Below are positions 1 to 12,872 of a DNA stretch of 64,000 nt, piece after piece. The translations under genes and the position numbers were made by a program. Where the stretch lies: contig JAOTOM010005127.1 of the NCBI GenBank assembly GCA_034440615.1, positions 598,501 through 662,500 of the forward strand, read 5' to 3'. The notes under the pieces are model-generated. The model saw only the letters and a program-made list of their open reading frames with translations, ran no database searches and was not told the origin of the DNA. How positions within the stretch are numbered: position 1 is the stretch's first letter; every line of letters starts with the position of its first letter. This stretch comes from Ashinkailepas kermadecensis. Taxonomy: Eukaryota > Arthropoda > Thecostraca > Neolepadidae.

Positions 1-607
1 ACGAGTAAGCGCTACTGCGACGTCACAGCACATTAATGTCCTCTATGTGACGTCACAGCACGTTAATGTCCTCTATGTGACGTCACAGCACGTTAATGTC
101 CTCTATGTGACGTCACAGCACATTAATGTTCCCTATGTGACGTCACAGTACGTTAATGCCTATGTGACGTCACAGCACGTTAATTCCCTTTGTGACGTCA
201 CAGCACGTTAATGTCCCCTATGTGACGTCACAGCACGTTAATGTCCCCTATGTGACGTCACAGCACGTTAATGTCCCCTATGTGACGTCACAGCACGTTA
301 ATGTCCCCTATGTGACGTCACAGCACGTTAATGTCCCCTACGTGACGTCACAGCACGTTAATGTCCCTCTATGTGACGTCACAGCACGTTAATGTCCCCT
401 ACGTGACGTCACAGCACGTTAATGTCCCCTACGTGACGTCACAGCACGTTAATGTCCTCTATATGACGTCACAGCACGTTAATGTCCCCTATGTGACGTC
501 ACAGCACGTTAATATCCCCTATGTGACGTCACAGCACGTTAATGTCCCCTATGTGACGTCACAGCACGTTAATATCCTCTATGTGACGTCACAGCACGTT
601 AATATCC
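1..607. repeat. 30-bp minisatellite with a TGACGTCA palindrome in each unit (gene A intron 2)
   Basis: About 20 tandem units of 30 bp (some 24-31 bp) contain TGACGTCA, the cAMP-response-element consensus, followed by CAGCACGTTAATGTCC. The first bases (ACGAGTAAGC) look like a copy of the exon 2 end and 5' splice site seen in gene B at 48647-48659, and the same phrase recurs at 49225-49234. The array therefore probably grew from that junction. Whether position 4 is the true exon 2 end of gene A cannot be decided because the window starts here. Confidence 0.85.
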
Positions 608-857
608 CCTCTGTGTGGCAATTAACCGCAGCACCACAAAACAATGCCTGCTATGTGACGTCATCATGCAACAATGGACGCAGATGAACAATGTCACGAT
701 GGAAACATTCCTCGAGTATAGAACATACCATATGTGAACTGGGGATGTTCGAGCTTTTGCATGATTTTATTAATATATTACAGAATTTAAATTATATTCT
801 TTCAGTTATTTTATGCTTTGTGAGAGTATGTAATGCCATATTGTATTATATTATCCG

Positions 858-1060
<203 letters not shown>

Positions 1061-1330
1061 CGTATTTGGCTCAGTAGTGTTTGAATGCTTCAGTGATTTT
1101 TGCGTGTTTGACTCGGCAGTGTTTGTGCGTGTCTCAGTAGTGTTTGTGTGTTTGACTCGGCAGTGTTTGTGCGTGTCTCAATAGTGTGTGTGTGTGTGTG
1201 TTTAGTATGTGTTTGCGTGTTTGACTCGGCAGTGTTTGTGCGTGTCTCCGTAGTGTTTGTGTGTTTGACTCGGCAGTGTTTGTGCGTGTCTCAAGTAGTG
1301 TGTGTGTGTTCAGTATGTGTTTGCGTGTCG
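1061..1330. repeat. T/G-rich degenerate repeat before exon 3
   Basis: Degenerate copies of a roughly 40-50 bp unit (TTTGACTCGGCAGTGTTTG and variants) run up to the exon 3 acceptor. The same kind of tract precedes exon 3 of gene B (49430-49640). It replaces the usual C/T-rich polypyrimidine tract with a UG-rich one. Confidence 0.8.
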
Positions 1331-1338
1331 GCTGGCAG

Positions 1339-1446
1339 AGGCACACGAGTGCTGCCAGTTCTGGCCCGACAACAAGCCAACGTTCGACCGGTGCTGCATG
1401 AAGTACGGCTACTGTCCCATCTGTCCCAGAGTCAGTGACGAACGAG
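1339..1446 (+). CDS. Gene A exon 3: CC...CC...CxxC module
   Basis: This internal exon of 108 nt (36 aa) belongs to a secreted cysteine-rich protein. The acceptor is GGCTGGCAG and the donor is CGAG/GTGAGA, both phase 1. The peptide holds six cysteines in the pattern CC-x12-CC-x5-CPIC (HECCQFW ... DRCCMKYGYCPICP). The gene B counterpart (49650-49757) has the same length and phase with few substitutions, which indicates purifying selection on a coding exon. The pattern resembles the exon 2 module of gene B (CC-x15-CC-x6-CPVC), so the two exons look like an internal duplication. The spacing is reminiscent of half a VWC domain; I do not recognise a named family. It acts outside the cell if gene A has a signal peptide like gene B. 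Confidence 0.82.
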
Positions 1447-1784
1447 GTGAGACCGCTGCTTTGTTGGTCGAGCTGTTGGTCGATCTGCTGGTCAACCTGC
1501 TGGTCAGCTTGTTGTAGACAGACGTTTGCTTGCTGGCTGCTTCATTCTTGGAGATAAACTTCTGTTGGGTCGTTGCTGAAGCGCTGCTGTTATTGTTATG
1601 GATTGCGTGAGGTAGCGATCGAGGTGAGTGATAAACAGCACTTACGTTTGAACTATGCTCTTCTGTAGTGTATTTCGACGGTGGCTAAAAGACGCGTTCT
1701 CTGTGTAGGCTTGGCTGAGTTCACAAAATGACGGTTAGGTTGATAATTACATGTACGTAACAGGGGCAAATCGATGTTTTTTTT
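1447..1784. other. Intron 3 start of gene A
   Basis: Short degenerate 12-15 bp repeats (GTTGGTCGAGCT and variants) follow the donor at 1470-1515 and are shared with gene B. From about 1600 the sequence is unique to copy A; nothing else is recognised. Confidence 0.6.
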
Positions 1785-2372
1785 CGGAGGGAGGGGCTTG
1801 GTCGACGTATCAAACCTGGGAGGGAGGGTCTCGGTCGACCTGGCAGACCTCGGAGGCAGGGTCTCGGTCGACGTAGCAGACCTCGGAGGGAGGGGCTCGG
1901 TCGACGTATGAAACCTCGGCGGGAGGGGCTCGGTCGACGTATCAAACCTCGGAGGGAGGGGCTCGGGCGACATAGCAGACCTCGGAGGGAGGGGCTCGGT
2001 CGACGTAGCAGACCTCGGAGGGAGGGGCTCGGTCGACGTAGCAGACCTCGGAGGGAGGGGCTCGGTCGACGTAGCAGACCTCGGAGGGAGGGGCTCGGAC
2101 GACGTAGCAGACCTCGGAGGGAGGGGCTCGGTCGACGTATCAAACCTCGGAGGGAGGGGCTCGGTCGACGTAGCAGACCTTGGAGGGAGTGTTCGGTCAA
2201 TGCATCAGACCTCGGAGGGACGGACTCGGTGAATGTCTCAGACCTTGGAGGGATAGGCTCAGTCGACGTTTCAGACCTCGGAGGGAGGGGCTCGGGTGAC
2301 GTATCAAACCTCGGAGGGAGGGGCTCGGTCGACGTAGCAGACCTCGGAGGGGGGGGAGGGGCTCGGGCCAAG
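1785..2372. repeat. 33-bp minisatellite, copy A only
   Basis: About 18 tandem units of 33 bp contain CTCGGAGGGAGGGGCTCGG and GTCGACGTAGCAGAC. Because 33 is a multiple of three, open frames appear on both strands, but they are repeat artefacts. Gene B has no equivalent: its intron 3 passes straight from the post-exon sequence into the G-rich satellite. Confidence 0.92.
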
Positions 2373-2511
2373 ACATTCGACTAGCGACGCGCTACATGTG
2401 CTGCGGTTGCAATTCACATGGTGTGGCGCAATGCCATGCGACATGGAGACACAACACGTGTCGGTTGGACCGGCACCGCATCGGACTAAGAACCACATGC
2501 CGCCGCGACAG

Positions 2512-5500
2512 CCGGGGCAGGGGTGGTGTACAGACAGCCGGGGCGGGGTGGTGTACAGACAGCCGGGGATGGTGTACAGACAGCCGGGGGGGGTGGTGTA
2601 CAGACAGCCGGGGATGGTGTACAGACAGCCGGGGCGGGGTGGTGTACAGACAGCCGGGGCGGGGGTGGTGTAGTGTGTACAGACAGCCGGGGATGGTGTA
2701 CAGACAGCCGGGGGGGGTGGTGTACAGACAGCCGGGGGATGGTGTACAGACAGCCGGGGCGGGGTGGTGTACAGACAGCCGGGGATGGTGTACAGACAGC
2801 CGGGGGGGTGGTGTACAGACAGCCGGGGATGGTGTACAGACAGCCGGGGCGGGGTGGTGTACAGACAGACGGGGCGGGGTGGTGTACAGACAGCCGGGGG
2901 TGGTGTACAGACAGCCGGGGCGGGGTGGTGTACAGACAGCCGGAGGTGGTGTACAGCAGCCGGGGCGGGGTGGTGTACAGACAGCCGGGGCGGGGGTGGT
3001 GTACAGACAGCCGGGGGGGTGGTGTACAGACATCCGGGGCGGGGTGGTGTACAGACAGCCGGGGGTGGTGTACAGAAAGCCGGGGGTGGTGTACAGACAG
3101 CCTGGGCGGGGGTGGTGTACAGACAGCCGGGGGTGGTGTACAGACAGCCGGGGCGGGGTGGTGTACAGACAGCCGGGGCGGGGTGGTGTACAGACAGCCG
3201 GGGCGGGGGTGGTTTACAGACAGCCGGGGCGGGGTGGTGTACAGACAGCCGGGGCGGGGGTGGTGTACAGACAGCCGGGGCGGGGTGGTGTACAGACAGC
3301 CGGGGTGTGGTGGTGTACAGACAGCCGGGGGGGGTGGTGTACAGACAGCCGGGGCGGGGTGGTGTACAGACAGCCGGGGTGGTGTACAGACAGCCGGGGC
3401 GGGGTGGTGTACAGACAGCCGGGGTGGTGTAACAGCGGGGGTGGTGTACAGACAGCCGGGGGGCGGGGGTGGTGTACAGACAGCCGGGGGTGGTGTACAG
3501 ACAGCCGGGCGGGGGTGGTGTACAGACAGCCGGGGGTGGTGTACAGACAGCCGGGGGTGGTGTACAGACAGCCGGGGGTGGTGTACAGACAGCCGGGGGT
3601 GGTGTACAGACAGCCGGGGCGGGGTGGTGTACAGACAGCCGGCGGGGTGGTGTACAGACAGCCGGGGGGGGTGGTGTACAGACAGCCGGGGGTGGTGTAC
3701 AGACAGCCGGGGTGGTGTACAGACAGCCGGGGCGGGTGGTGTACAGACAGCCGGGGGTGGTACAGACAGCCGGGGGTGGTGTACAGACAGCCGGGGGGTG
3801 GTGTACAGACAGCCGGGGGTGGTGTACAGACAGCCGGGGTGGTGGACAGCCGGGGTGGTGTACAGACAGCCGGGGGGGGTGGTGTACAGACAGCCGGGGG
3901 GTGGTGTACAGACAGCCGGGGGGTGGTGTACAGACAGCCGGGGTGGTGTACAGACAGCCGGGGGTGGTGTACAGACACTGTACAGACGGGGGGTGGTGTA
4001 CAGACAGCCGGGGGTGGTGTACAGACAGCCGGGGGTGGTGTACAGACAGCCGGGGGTGGTGTACAGACAGCCGGGGTGGTGTACAGACAGCCGGGGGGGG
4101 TGGTGTACAGACAGCCGGGGGGTGGTGTACAGACAGCCGGGGGTGGTGTACAGACAGCCGGGGGTGGTGTACAGACAGCCGGGGGGTGGTGTACAGACAG
4201 CCGGGGGTGGTGTACAGACAGCCGGGGCGGGGTGGTGTACAGACAGCCGGGGGGGTGGTGTACAGACAGCCGGGGGTGGTGTACAGACAGCCGGGGCGGG
4301 GTGGTGTACAGACAGCCGGGGGTGGTGTACAGACAGCCGGGGGCGGGGTGGTGTACAGACAGCCGGGGGGGGTGGTGTACAGACAGCCGGGGCGGGGTGG
4401 TGTACAGACAGCCGGGGCGCAGGCGGGGTGGTGTACAGACAGCCGGGGCGGGGGTGGTGTACAGACAGCCGGGGGTGGTGTACAGACAGCCGGGGTGGTG
4501 TACAGACAGTCGGGCCGGGGTGGTGTACAGACAGCCGGGGGGTGGTGTACAGACAGTCGGGGGTGGTGTACAGACAGCCGGGGGGGGTGGTGTACAGACA
4601 GCCGGGGGTGGTGTACAGACAGCCGGGGGGGTGGTGTACAGACAGCCGGGGGGTGGTGTACAGACAGCCGGGGGTGGTGTACAGACAGCCGGGGGGTGGT
4701 GTACAGACAGCCGGGGGGGTGGTGTACAGACAGCCGGGGGGTGGTGTACAGACAGCCGGGGGTGGTGTACAGACAGCCGGGGCGGGGTGGTGTACAGACA
4801 GCCGGGGGGGTGGTGTACAGACAGCCGGGGGTGGTGTACAGACAGCCGGGGGTGGTGTACAGACAGCCGGGGGGTGGTGTACAGACAGCCGGGGGTGGTG
4901 TACAGACAGCCGGGGTGGTGTACAGACAGCCGGGGGTGGTGTACAGACAGCCGGGGGTGGTGTACAGACAGCCGGGGGTGGTGTACAGACAGCCGGGGGG
5001 TGGTGTACAGACAGCCGGGGGGTGGTGTACAGACAGCCGGGGGTGGTGTACAGACAGCCGGGCGGGGTGGTGTACAGACAGCCGGGGGTGGTGTACAGAC
5101 AGCCGGGGGGGGTGGTGTACAGACAGCCGGGGGTGGTGTACAGACAGCCGGGGGTGGTGTACAGACAGCCGGGGGTGGTGTACAGACAGCCGGGGGGTGG
5201 TGTACAGACAGCCGGGGTGGTGTACAGACAGCCGGGGGTGGTGTACAGACAGCCGGGGGTGGTGTACAGACAGCCTGGGCGGGGTGGTGTACAGACAGCC
5301 GGGGGTGGTGTACAGACAGCCGGGGGTGGTGTACAGACAGCCGGGGGTGGTGTACAGACAGCCGGGGGTGGTGTACAGACAGCCGGGGGTGGTGTACAGA
5401 CAGCCGGGGGGGTGGTGTACAGACAGCCGGGGGGTGGTGTACAGACAGCCTGGGGGGGTGGTGTACAGACAGCCGGGGGGTGGTGTACAGACAGCCGGGG

Positions 5501-8500
5501 CGGGGTGGTGTACAGACAGCCGGGGGGTGGTGTACAGACAGCCGGGGGTGGTGTACAGACAGCCGGGGCGGGGTGGTGTACAGACAGCCGGGGGTGGTGT
5601 ACAGACAGCCGGGGGTGGTGTACAGACAGCCGGGGATGGTGTACAGACAGCCGGGGGGGTGGTGTACAGACAGCCGGGGGTGGTGTACAGACAGCCGGGG
5701 GTGGTGTACAGACAGCCGGGGGTGGTGTACAGACAGCCGGGGGGGTGGTGTACAGACAGCCGGGGGTGGTGTACAGACAGCCGGGGGTGGTGTACAGACA
5801 GCCGGGCGGGGGTGGTGTACAGACAGCCGGGGGTGGTGTACAGACAGCCGGGGCGGGGTGGTGTACAGACAGCCGGGGGTGGTGTACAGACCAGCCGGGG
5901 GTGGTGTACAGACAGCCGGGGGTGGTGTACAGACAGCCGGGGGTGGTGTACAGACAGCCGGGGGTGGTGTACAGACAGCCGGGGCGGGGTGGTGTACAGA
6001 CAGCCGGGGGGTGGTGTACAGACAGCCGGGGCGGGGGTGGTGTACAGACAGCCGGGGGTGGTGTACAGACAGTCCGGGGTGGTGTACAGACAGCCGGGGG
6101 TGGTGTACAGACAGCCGGGGCACCGGGGGTGGTGTACAGACAGCCGGGGGTGTGTGTACAGACAGTCGGGGGGTGGTGTACAGACAGCCGGGGGGGGTGG
6201 TGTACAGACAGCCGGGGGGGGTGGTGTACAGACAGCCGGGGGTGGTGTACAGACAGCCGGGGGTGGTGTACAGACAGCCGGGGGTGGTGTACAGACAGCC
6301 GGGGGTGGTGTACAGACAGCCGGGGTGGTGTACAGACAGCCGGGGGTGGTGTACAGACAGCCGGGGCGGGGTGGTGTACAGACAGCCGGGGCGTGGGTGG
6401 TGTACAGACAGCCGGGGCGGGGTGGTGTACAGACAGTCGGGGGTGGTGTACAGACAGCCGGGGCGGGGTGGTGTACAGACAGCCGGGGCGGGGGTGGTGT
6501 ACAGACAGCCGGGGCAGGGGGTGGTGTACAGACAGTCGGGGGTGGTGTACAGACAGCCGGGGCGGGGTGGTGTACAGACAGCCGGGGGGGGGTGGTGTAC
6601 AGACAGCCGGGGGTGGTGTACAGACAGCCGGGGGTGCTGTACAGACAGCCGGGGATGGTGTACAGACAGCCGGGGCGGGGTGGTGTACAGACAGCCGGGG
6701 CGTGGGTGGTGTACAGACAGCCGGGGCGGGGTGGTGTACAGACAGTCGGGGGGTGGTGTACAGACAGCCGGGGCGGGGTGGTGTACAGACATCCGGGGCG
6801 GGGTGGTGTACAGACAGCGGGGGTGGTGTACAGACAGCCGGGGGTGGTGTACAACAGCCGGGGGTGGTGTACAGACAGCCGGGGGTGGTGTACAGACAGC
6901 CGGGGGTGGTGTACAGACAGTCGGGGGTGGTGTACAGACAGCCGGGGCGGTGTACAGACAGCCGGGGCGGGGTGGTGTACAGACAGCCGGGGCGGGGTGG
7001 TGTACAGACAGTCGGGGTGGTGTACAGACAGCCGGGGCGGGGTGGTGTACAGACACCGGGGCGGGGGTGGTGTACAGACAGCCGGGGGTGGTGTACAGAC
7101 AGCCGGGGTGGTGTACAGACAGCCGGGGGTGGTGTACAGACAGCCGGGGCGGGGTGGTGTGCAGACAGCCGGGGCGTGGGTGGTGTACAGACAGCCGGGG
7201 GGGGTGGTGTACAGACAGTCGGGGGTGGTGTACAGACAGCCGGGGCGGGGTGGTGTACAGACAGGCCGGGGGTGGTGTACAGACAGCCGGGGTGGTGACA
7301 GCGGGTGGTGTACAGACAGCCGGGGGGGTGGTGTACAGACAGCCGGGGGTGGTGTACAGACAGCCGGGGTGGTGTACGAGCCGGGGGTGGTGTACAGACA
7401 GTCGGGCGGGGGTGGTGTACAGACAGCCGGGGCGGGGTGGTGTACAGACAGCCGGGGGTGGTGTACAGACAGTCGGGGCGGGGTGGTGTACAGACAGCCG
7501 GGGTGGTGTACAGACAGCCGGGGCGGGGTGGTGTACAGACAGCCGGGGGGTGGTGTACAGACAGCCGGGGGGTGGTGTACAGACAGCCGGGGCGGGGGTG
7601 GTGTACAGACAGCCGGGGCGGGGTGGTGTACAGACAGCCGGGGGGGTGGTGTACAGACAGCCGGGGTGGTGTACAGCCGGGGCGCGGGGTGGTGTACAGA
7701 CAGCCGGGGGGTGGTGTACAGACAGCCGGGGGTGGTGTACAGACAGCCGGGGCGGGGTGGTGTACAGACAGCCGGGGGTGGTGTACAGACAGCCGGGGCG
7801 GGGTGGTGTACAGACAGCCGGGGGTGGTGTACAGACAGCCGGGGCGGGGGTGGTGTACAGACAGCCGGGGGTGGTGTACAGACAGCCGGGGGGGTGGTGT
7901 ACAGACAGCCGGGGGTGGTGTACAGACAGCCGGGGGGGTGGTGTACAGACAGCCGGGGGTGGTGTACAGACAGCCGGGGCGGGGTGGTGTACAGACAGCC
8001 GGGGGTGGGTGTACAGACAGCCGGGGGTGGTGTACAGACAGCCGGGGGTGGTGTACAGACAGCCGGGGGGTGGTGTACAGACAGCCGGGGCGGGGTGGTG
8101 TACAGACAGCCGGGGGTGGTGTACAGACAGCCGGGGGGTGGTGTACAGACAGCCGGGGGGGGGTGGTGTACAGACAGCCGGGGGTGGTGTACAGACAGCC
8201 GGGGCGGGGGTGGTGTACAGACAGCCGGGGGTGGTGTACAGACAGCCGGGGGTGGTGTACAGACAGCCGGGGCGGGGGTGGTGTACAGACAGCCGGGGGT
8301 GGTGTACAGACAGCCGGGGGTGGTGTACAGGGGGTGGTGTACAGACAGCCGGGGCGGGGTGGTGTACAGACAGCCGGGGCGGGGTGGTGTACAGACAGCC
8401 GGGGGTGGTGTACAGACAGTCGGGGCGGGGTGGTGTACAGACAGCCGGGGCGGGGGTGGTGTACAGACAGCCGGGGCGGGGTGGTGTACAGACAGCCGGG

Positions 8501-11500
8501 GGTGGTGTACAGACAGCCGGGGCGGGGTGGTGTACAGACATCCGGGGCGGGGGTGGTGTACAGACAGCCGGGGGTGGTGTACAGACAGCCGGGGGTGGTG
8601 TACAGACAGCCGGGGCGGGGTGGTGTACAGACAGCCCGGGGGTGGTGTACAGACAGCCGGGGGTGGTGTACAGACAGTCGGGGCGGGGGTGGTGTACAGA
8701 CAGCCGGGGCGGGGTGGTGTACAGACAGCCGGGGGTGGTGTACAGACAGCCGGGGCAGCGGGGGTGGTGTACAGACAGCCGGGGCAGGGGTGGTGTACAG
8801 ACAGCCGGGGGTGGTGTACAGACAGCCGGGGCGGGGGTGGTGTACAGACAGCCGGGGGTGGTGTACAGACAGCCGGGGCGGGGGTGGTGTACAGACAGCC
8901 GGGGCGGGGTGGTGTACAGACAGCCGGGGGTGGTGTACAGACAGCCGGGGGGGTGGTGTACAGACAGCCGGGGCGGGGGTGGTGTACAGACAGCCGGGGG
9001 GGTGGTGTACAGACAGCCGGGGCGGGGTGGTGTACAGACAGCCGGGGCGGGGTGGTGTACAGACAGCCGGGGGTGGTGTACAGACAGCCGGGGCGGGGTG
9101 GTGTACAGACAGCCGGGGCGGGGTGGTGTACAGACAGCCGGGGGTGGTGTACAGACAGCCGGGGCGTGGGTGGTGTACAGACAGACGGGGCGGGGTGGTG
9201 TACAGACAGCCGGGGCGGGGTGGTGTACAGACAGCCGGGGGTGGTGTACAGACAGCCGGGGCGTGGGTGGTGTACAGACAGCCGGGGCGGAGTGGTGTAC
9301 AGACAGCCGGGGGTGGTGTACAGACAGCCGGGGCGTGGGTGGTGTACAGACAGACGGGGCGGGGTGGTGTACAGACAGCCGGGGGTGGTGTACAGACAGA
9401 CGGGGCGGGGTGGTGTACAGACAGCCGGGGCAGGGGTGGTGTACAGACAGTCGGGGCGTGGGTGGTGTACAGACAGTCGGGGTGGTGTACAGACAGCCGG
9501 GGGTGGTGTACAGACAGTCGGGGCGTGGGTGGTGTACAGACAGCCGGGGCGTGGGTGGTGTACAGACAGACGGGGGGCGGGGTGGTGTACAGACAGCCGG
9601 GGGTGGTGTACAGACAGACGGGGCGGGGTGGTGTACAGACAGCCGGGGCAGGGGTGGTGTACAGACAGTCGGGGCGTGGGTGGTGTACAGACAGCCGGGG
9701 CGGGGTGGTGTACAGACAGACGGGGCGGGGTGGTGTACAGACAGCCGGGGCAGGGGTGGTGTACAGACAGTCGGGGCGTGGGTGGTGTACAGACAGCCGG
9801 GGCGTGGGTGGTGTACAGACAGACGGGGCGGGGTGGTGTACAGACAGCCGGGGGTGGTGTACAGACAGACGGGGCGGGGTGGTGTACAGACAGCCGGGGC
9901 AGGGGTGGTGTACAGACAGTCGGGGCGTGGGTGGTGTACAGACAGCCGGGGGTGGTGTACAGACAGCCGGGGGTGGTGTACAGACAGCCGGGGGTGGTGT
10001 ACAGACAGCCGGGGGTGGTGTACAGACAGCCGGGGCGGGGTGGTGTACAGACAGCCGGGGGTGGTGTACAGACAGCCGGGGGTGGTGTACAGACAGCCGG
10101 GGCGGGGTGGTGTACAGACAGCCGGGGCAGGGGTGGTGTACAGACAGTCGGGGCGTGGGTGGTGTACAGACAGCCGGGGGTGGTGTACAGACAGCCGGGG
10201 ATGGTGTACAGACAGCCGGGGGGTGGTGTGCAGACAGCCGGGGCGGGGTGGTGTACAGACAGCCGGGGCGGGGGTGGTGTACAGACAGCCGGGGGTGGTG
10301 TACAGACAGCCGGGGATGGTGTACAGACAGCCGGGGGTGGTGTGCAGACAGCCGGGGCGGGGGGTGGTGTACAGACAGCCGGGGCGGGGGTGGTGTACAG
10401 ACAGCCGGGGGTGGTGTACAGACAGCCGGGGCGGGGTGGTGTACAGACAGCCGGGGGTGGTGTACAGACAGCCGGGGCGGGGTGGTGTACAGACAGCCGG
10501 GGGGTGGTGTACAGACAGCCGGGGCGGGGTGGTGTACAGACAGCCGGGGGTGGTGTACAGACAGCCGGGGGGGTGGTGTACAGACAGCCGGGGGTGGTGT
10601 ACAGACAGCCGGGGGTGGTGTGCAGACAGCCGTGGCGGGGTGGTGTACAGACAGCCGGGGGTGGTGTACAGACAGCCGGGGGTGGTGTACAGAGAGCCGG
10701 GGCGGGGGTGGTGTACAGACAGCCGGGGCGGGGGTGGTGTACAGACAGCCGGGGCGGGGTGGTGTACAGATAGCCGGGGCGGGGTGGTGTACAGACAGCC
10801 GGGGGTGGTGTACAGACAGACGGGGCGGGGTGGTGTACAGACAGCCGGGGGGTGGTGTACAGACAGCCGGGGCGGGGTGGTGTACAGACAGCCGGGGGTG
10901 GTGTACAGACAGCCGGGGCGGGGTGGTGTACAGACAGCCGGGGGAGGGTGGTGTACAGCAGCCGGGGCGGGGTGGTGTACAGACAGCCGGGGCGGGGGTG
11001 GTGTACAGACAGCCGGGGCGGGGTGGTGTACAGACAGCCGGGCGGGGTGGTGTACAGACAGCCGGGGGTGGTGTACAGACAGCCGGGGGGTGGTGTACAG
11101 ACAGCCGGGGGTGGTGTGCAGACAGCCGTGGCGGGGTGGTGTACAGACAGCCGGGGGTGGTGTACAGACAGCCGGGGGTGGTGTACAGAGAGCCGGGGCG
11201 GGGGTGGTGTACAGACAGCCGGGGCGGGGGTGGTGTACAGACAGCCGGGCGGGGTGGTGTACAGACAGTCGGGGCGGGGGTGGTGTACAGACAGCCGGGG
11301 CGGGGGTGGTGTACTGAACGCCGGGGGTGGTGTACAGACAGCCGGGGCGGGGGTGGTGTACTGACAGCCGGGGGTGGTGTACAGACAGCCGGGGCGGGGG
11401 TGGTGTACTGACAGCCGGGGGTGGTGTACAGACAGCCGGAGCGGGGTGGTGTACAGACAGCCGGGGCGGGGTGGTGTACTGACAGCCGGGCGGGGTGGTG

Positions 11501-11548
11501 TACAGACAGCCGGGGGTGGTGTACAGACAGCCGGGGCGGGGTGGTGTA
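2512..11548. repeat. Nine-kilobase G-rich satellite (unit about 19-25 bp)
   Basis: Roughly four hundred tandem units consist of the constant core GTGTACAGACAGCC followed by a variable G-run block such as GGGGCGGGGTG or GGGGGTG. Point variants (GACAGTC, GACAGAC, GGGATGG, GCGTGGGTG) are clustered, showing local amplification. The unit has no stop codon in any of the six frames, so open frames of about 3,000 codons occur on both strands; these are not genes. The array sits in intron 3 of gene A, and the G-rich strand is the sense strand. The gene B intron has the same satellite but only about 2 kb of it. Repeated GGGG-N-GGGG blocks make G-quadruplex and R-loop formation likely on transcription (inference). 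Confidence 0.97.
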
Positions 11549-11667
11549 CATCCGGCAAATTGTCGACGTCACCGTTGTCTGACGCCGGTCGACGGGCGAA
11601 GTTTTCCGCTTGGAGCCGGGTTCGCGACAGGATTTGGCAAGTCCGGACACATAGGTGTAGCCATAGT

Positions 11668-12044
11668 CAGGCGCTCACCCAGGATTTTTCCATGGGGGGG
11701 GGCCCGGACCGAAAAGGGCACTTGGCCGGCTTCAAAAGGGCACTTGACCGGCTCCAAAAGGGCACTTTGCGGCCCGGGCCACACTGGAAGGTTTGTTGAC
11801 CGGGAGGAGGGGTGGCAAGCAATTTGTTTTAAAATTGCTAGGAAAAATGATTGTTTGGCCGGAATGTCCCAAATTTAGCCCGAAAATCACCTGCTTTATG
11901 ATAAGGCAGGTGATTTTTGGGCTAAATTTGGGACATTTCGGCCAATAGGGCACTTTTCGGTCAAAAGGGCACTTTTGGCCAAAAGGGCACTTTGGTCTCA
12001 TGGGGGGGGGCGGGCCCCTGCCCCCCCGCTCCGGTGCGCCACTG
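11668..12044. mobile_element. Foldback MITE (hAT-like) with 8-bp target duplication
   Basis: A 377-bp element is flanked by the direct repeat GCCATAGT at 11660-11667 and 12045-12052. The orthologous place in copy B (about 52042-52049) has a single GCCATAGT and no insert, so the empty site is visible. Ends are CAGGCGCTCACC and the complement of GGTGCGCCACTG, an imperfect terminal inverted repeat. The interior is a long hairpin: GGCCGGAATGTCCCAAATTT at about 11857 is mirrored by 11921-11944. There is no coding capacity. The 8-bp duplication and CAG ends suggest a hAT-mobilised non-autonomous element. Confidence 0.88.
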
Positions 12045-12429
12045 GCCATAGTTGTACTGCAGCATGCACGTTCCATGTTTTTGGGGACCAATTGGAAAGG
12101 GTGCTACGTATTGGACGAGGCGAGGCTTATTCGATGCGATGACGAAATGTGATTTCCCTGTCCTGTCGTTGGGTGGCGTGGGAGAACTAAAGTGCTATCT
12201 CGAAACAGGCTATCCTCGGGTAGTGATGGTAGTGCTCCTTTGTGACACTGGGTGCTCCAAGCTATTGATAGACGGCATCCTTCACGGGAAGGAGGCCCGG
12301 CATTGAAAGGCATGTCTTCCTTATTTCAACTGTCTTCGGTTACTGAGTGACCCATGTGGAAGCCATGGGTGCCCTGAACAAAATGTCAAGAGTCCCGGAA
12401 CACCCAACGATGGCATGGTTGTATAGCTT

Positions 12430-12516
12430 GGGGATCGCTAGCTATAAAGCCAGGGGATCGCTAGCTATAAAGCCTGGGGATTGCTAGCGATAAAGCCAGG
12501 CGATCGCTAGCTATGA
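12430..12516. repeat. Four copies of a 22-23 bp repeat (GATCGCTAGCTATAAAG)
   Basis: Four tandem copies of a unit containing GGGATCGCTAGCTATAAAGC lie in intron 3. The same four copies are present in copy B at 52432-52516, so the array predates the gene duplication. Confidence 0.85.
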
Positions 12517-12872
12517 ATACAAAAATACTTGTAGTTGATTTTAGGTATCTCCGTGTCCAATTGTTGCCATCATAGTCGAGGGTAACCATAATAATAGGGC
12601 AACATGTACCTACCCGCATTGCACGTGTGTGTCTTGTACCTTTAGCATTGTGCTAAAATAGTTCAATCTGCGCGCATACTGGAAGTAAATTTAACCAATG
12701 AATCAATCAATGAATGGTATCAATTGAATGGAGAGTGAGTGGATTAATGTCGCCCGAAGCAGCCCTGCAGTTGTTGTTGTGTCGGACGCCGATGCCGCAC
12801 CAGTACGGCTGCCTTGCGTGATGTGATGTCTCCCCTCCGATCGTCATGCTGACCACGCTGCTGTACGGACAG

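Noticed and set aside
2304..11650. Open frames of about 1,400-3,080 codons on both strands
   Set aside because: They run through the stop-free G-rich satellite in every frame, have no splice or start context, and translate as monotonous repeats (VCTPP, VQTAGG).
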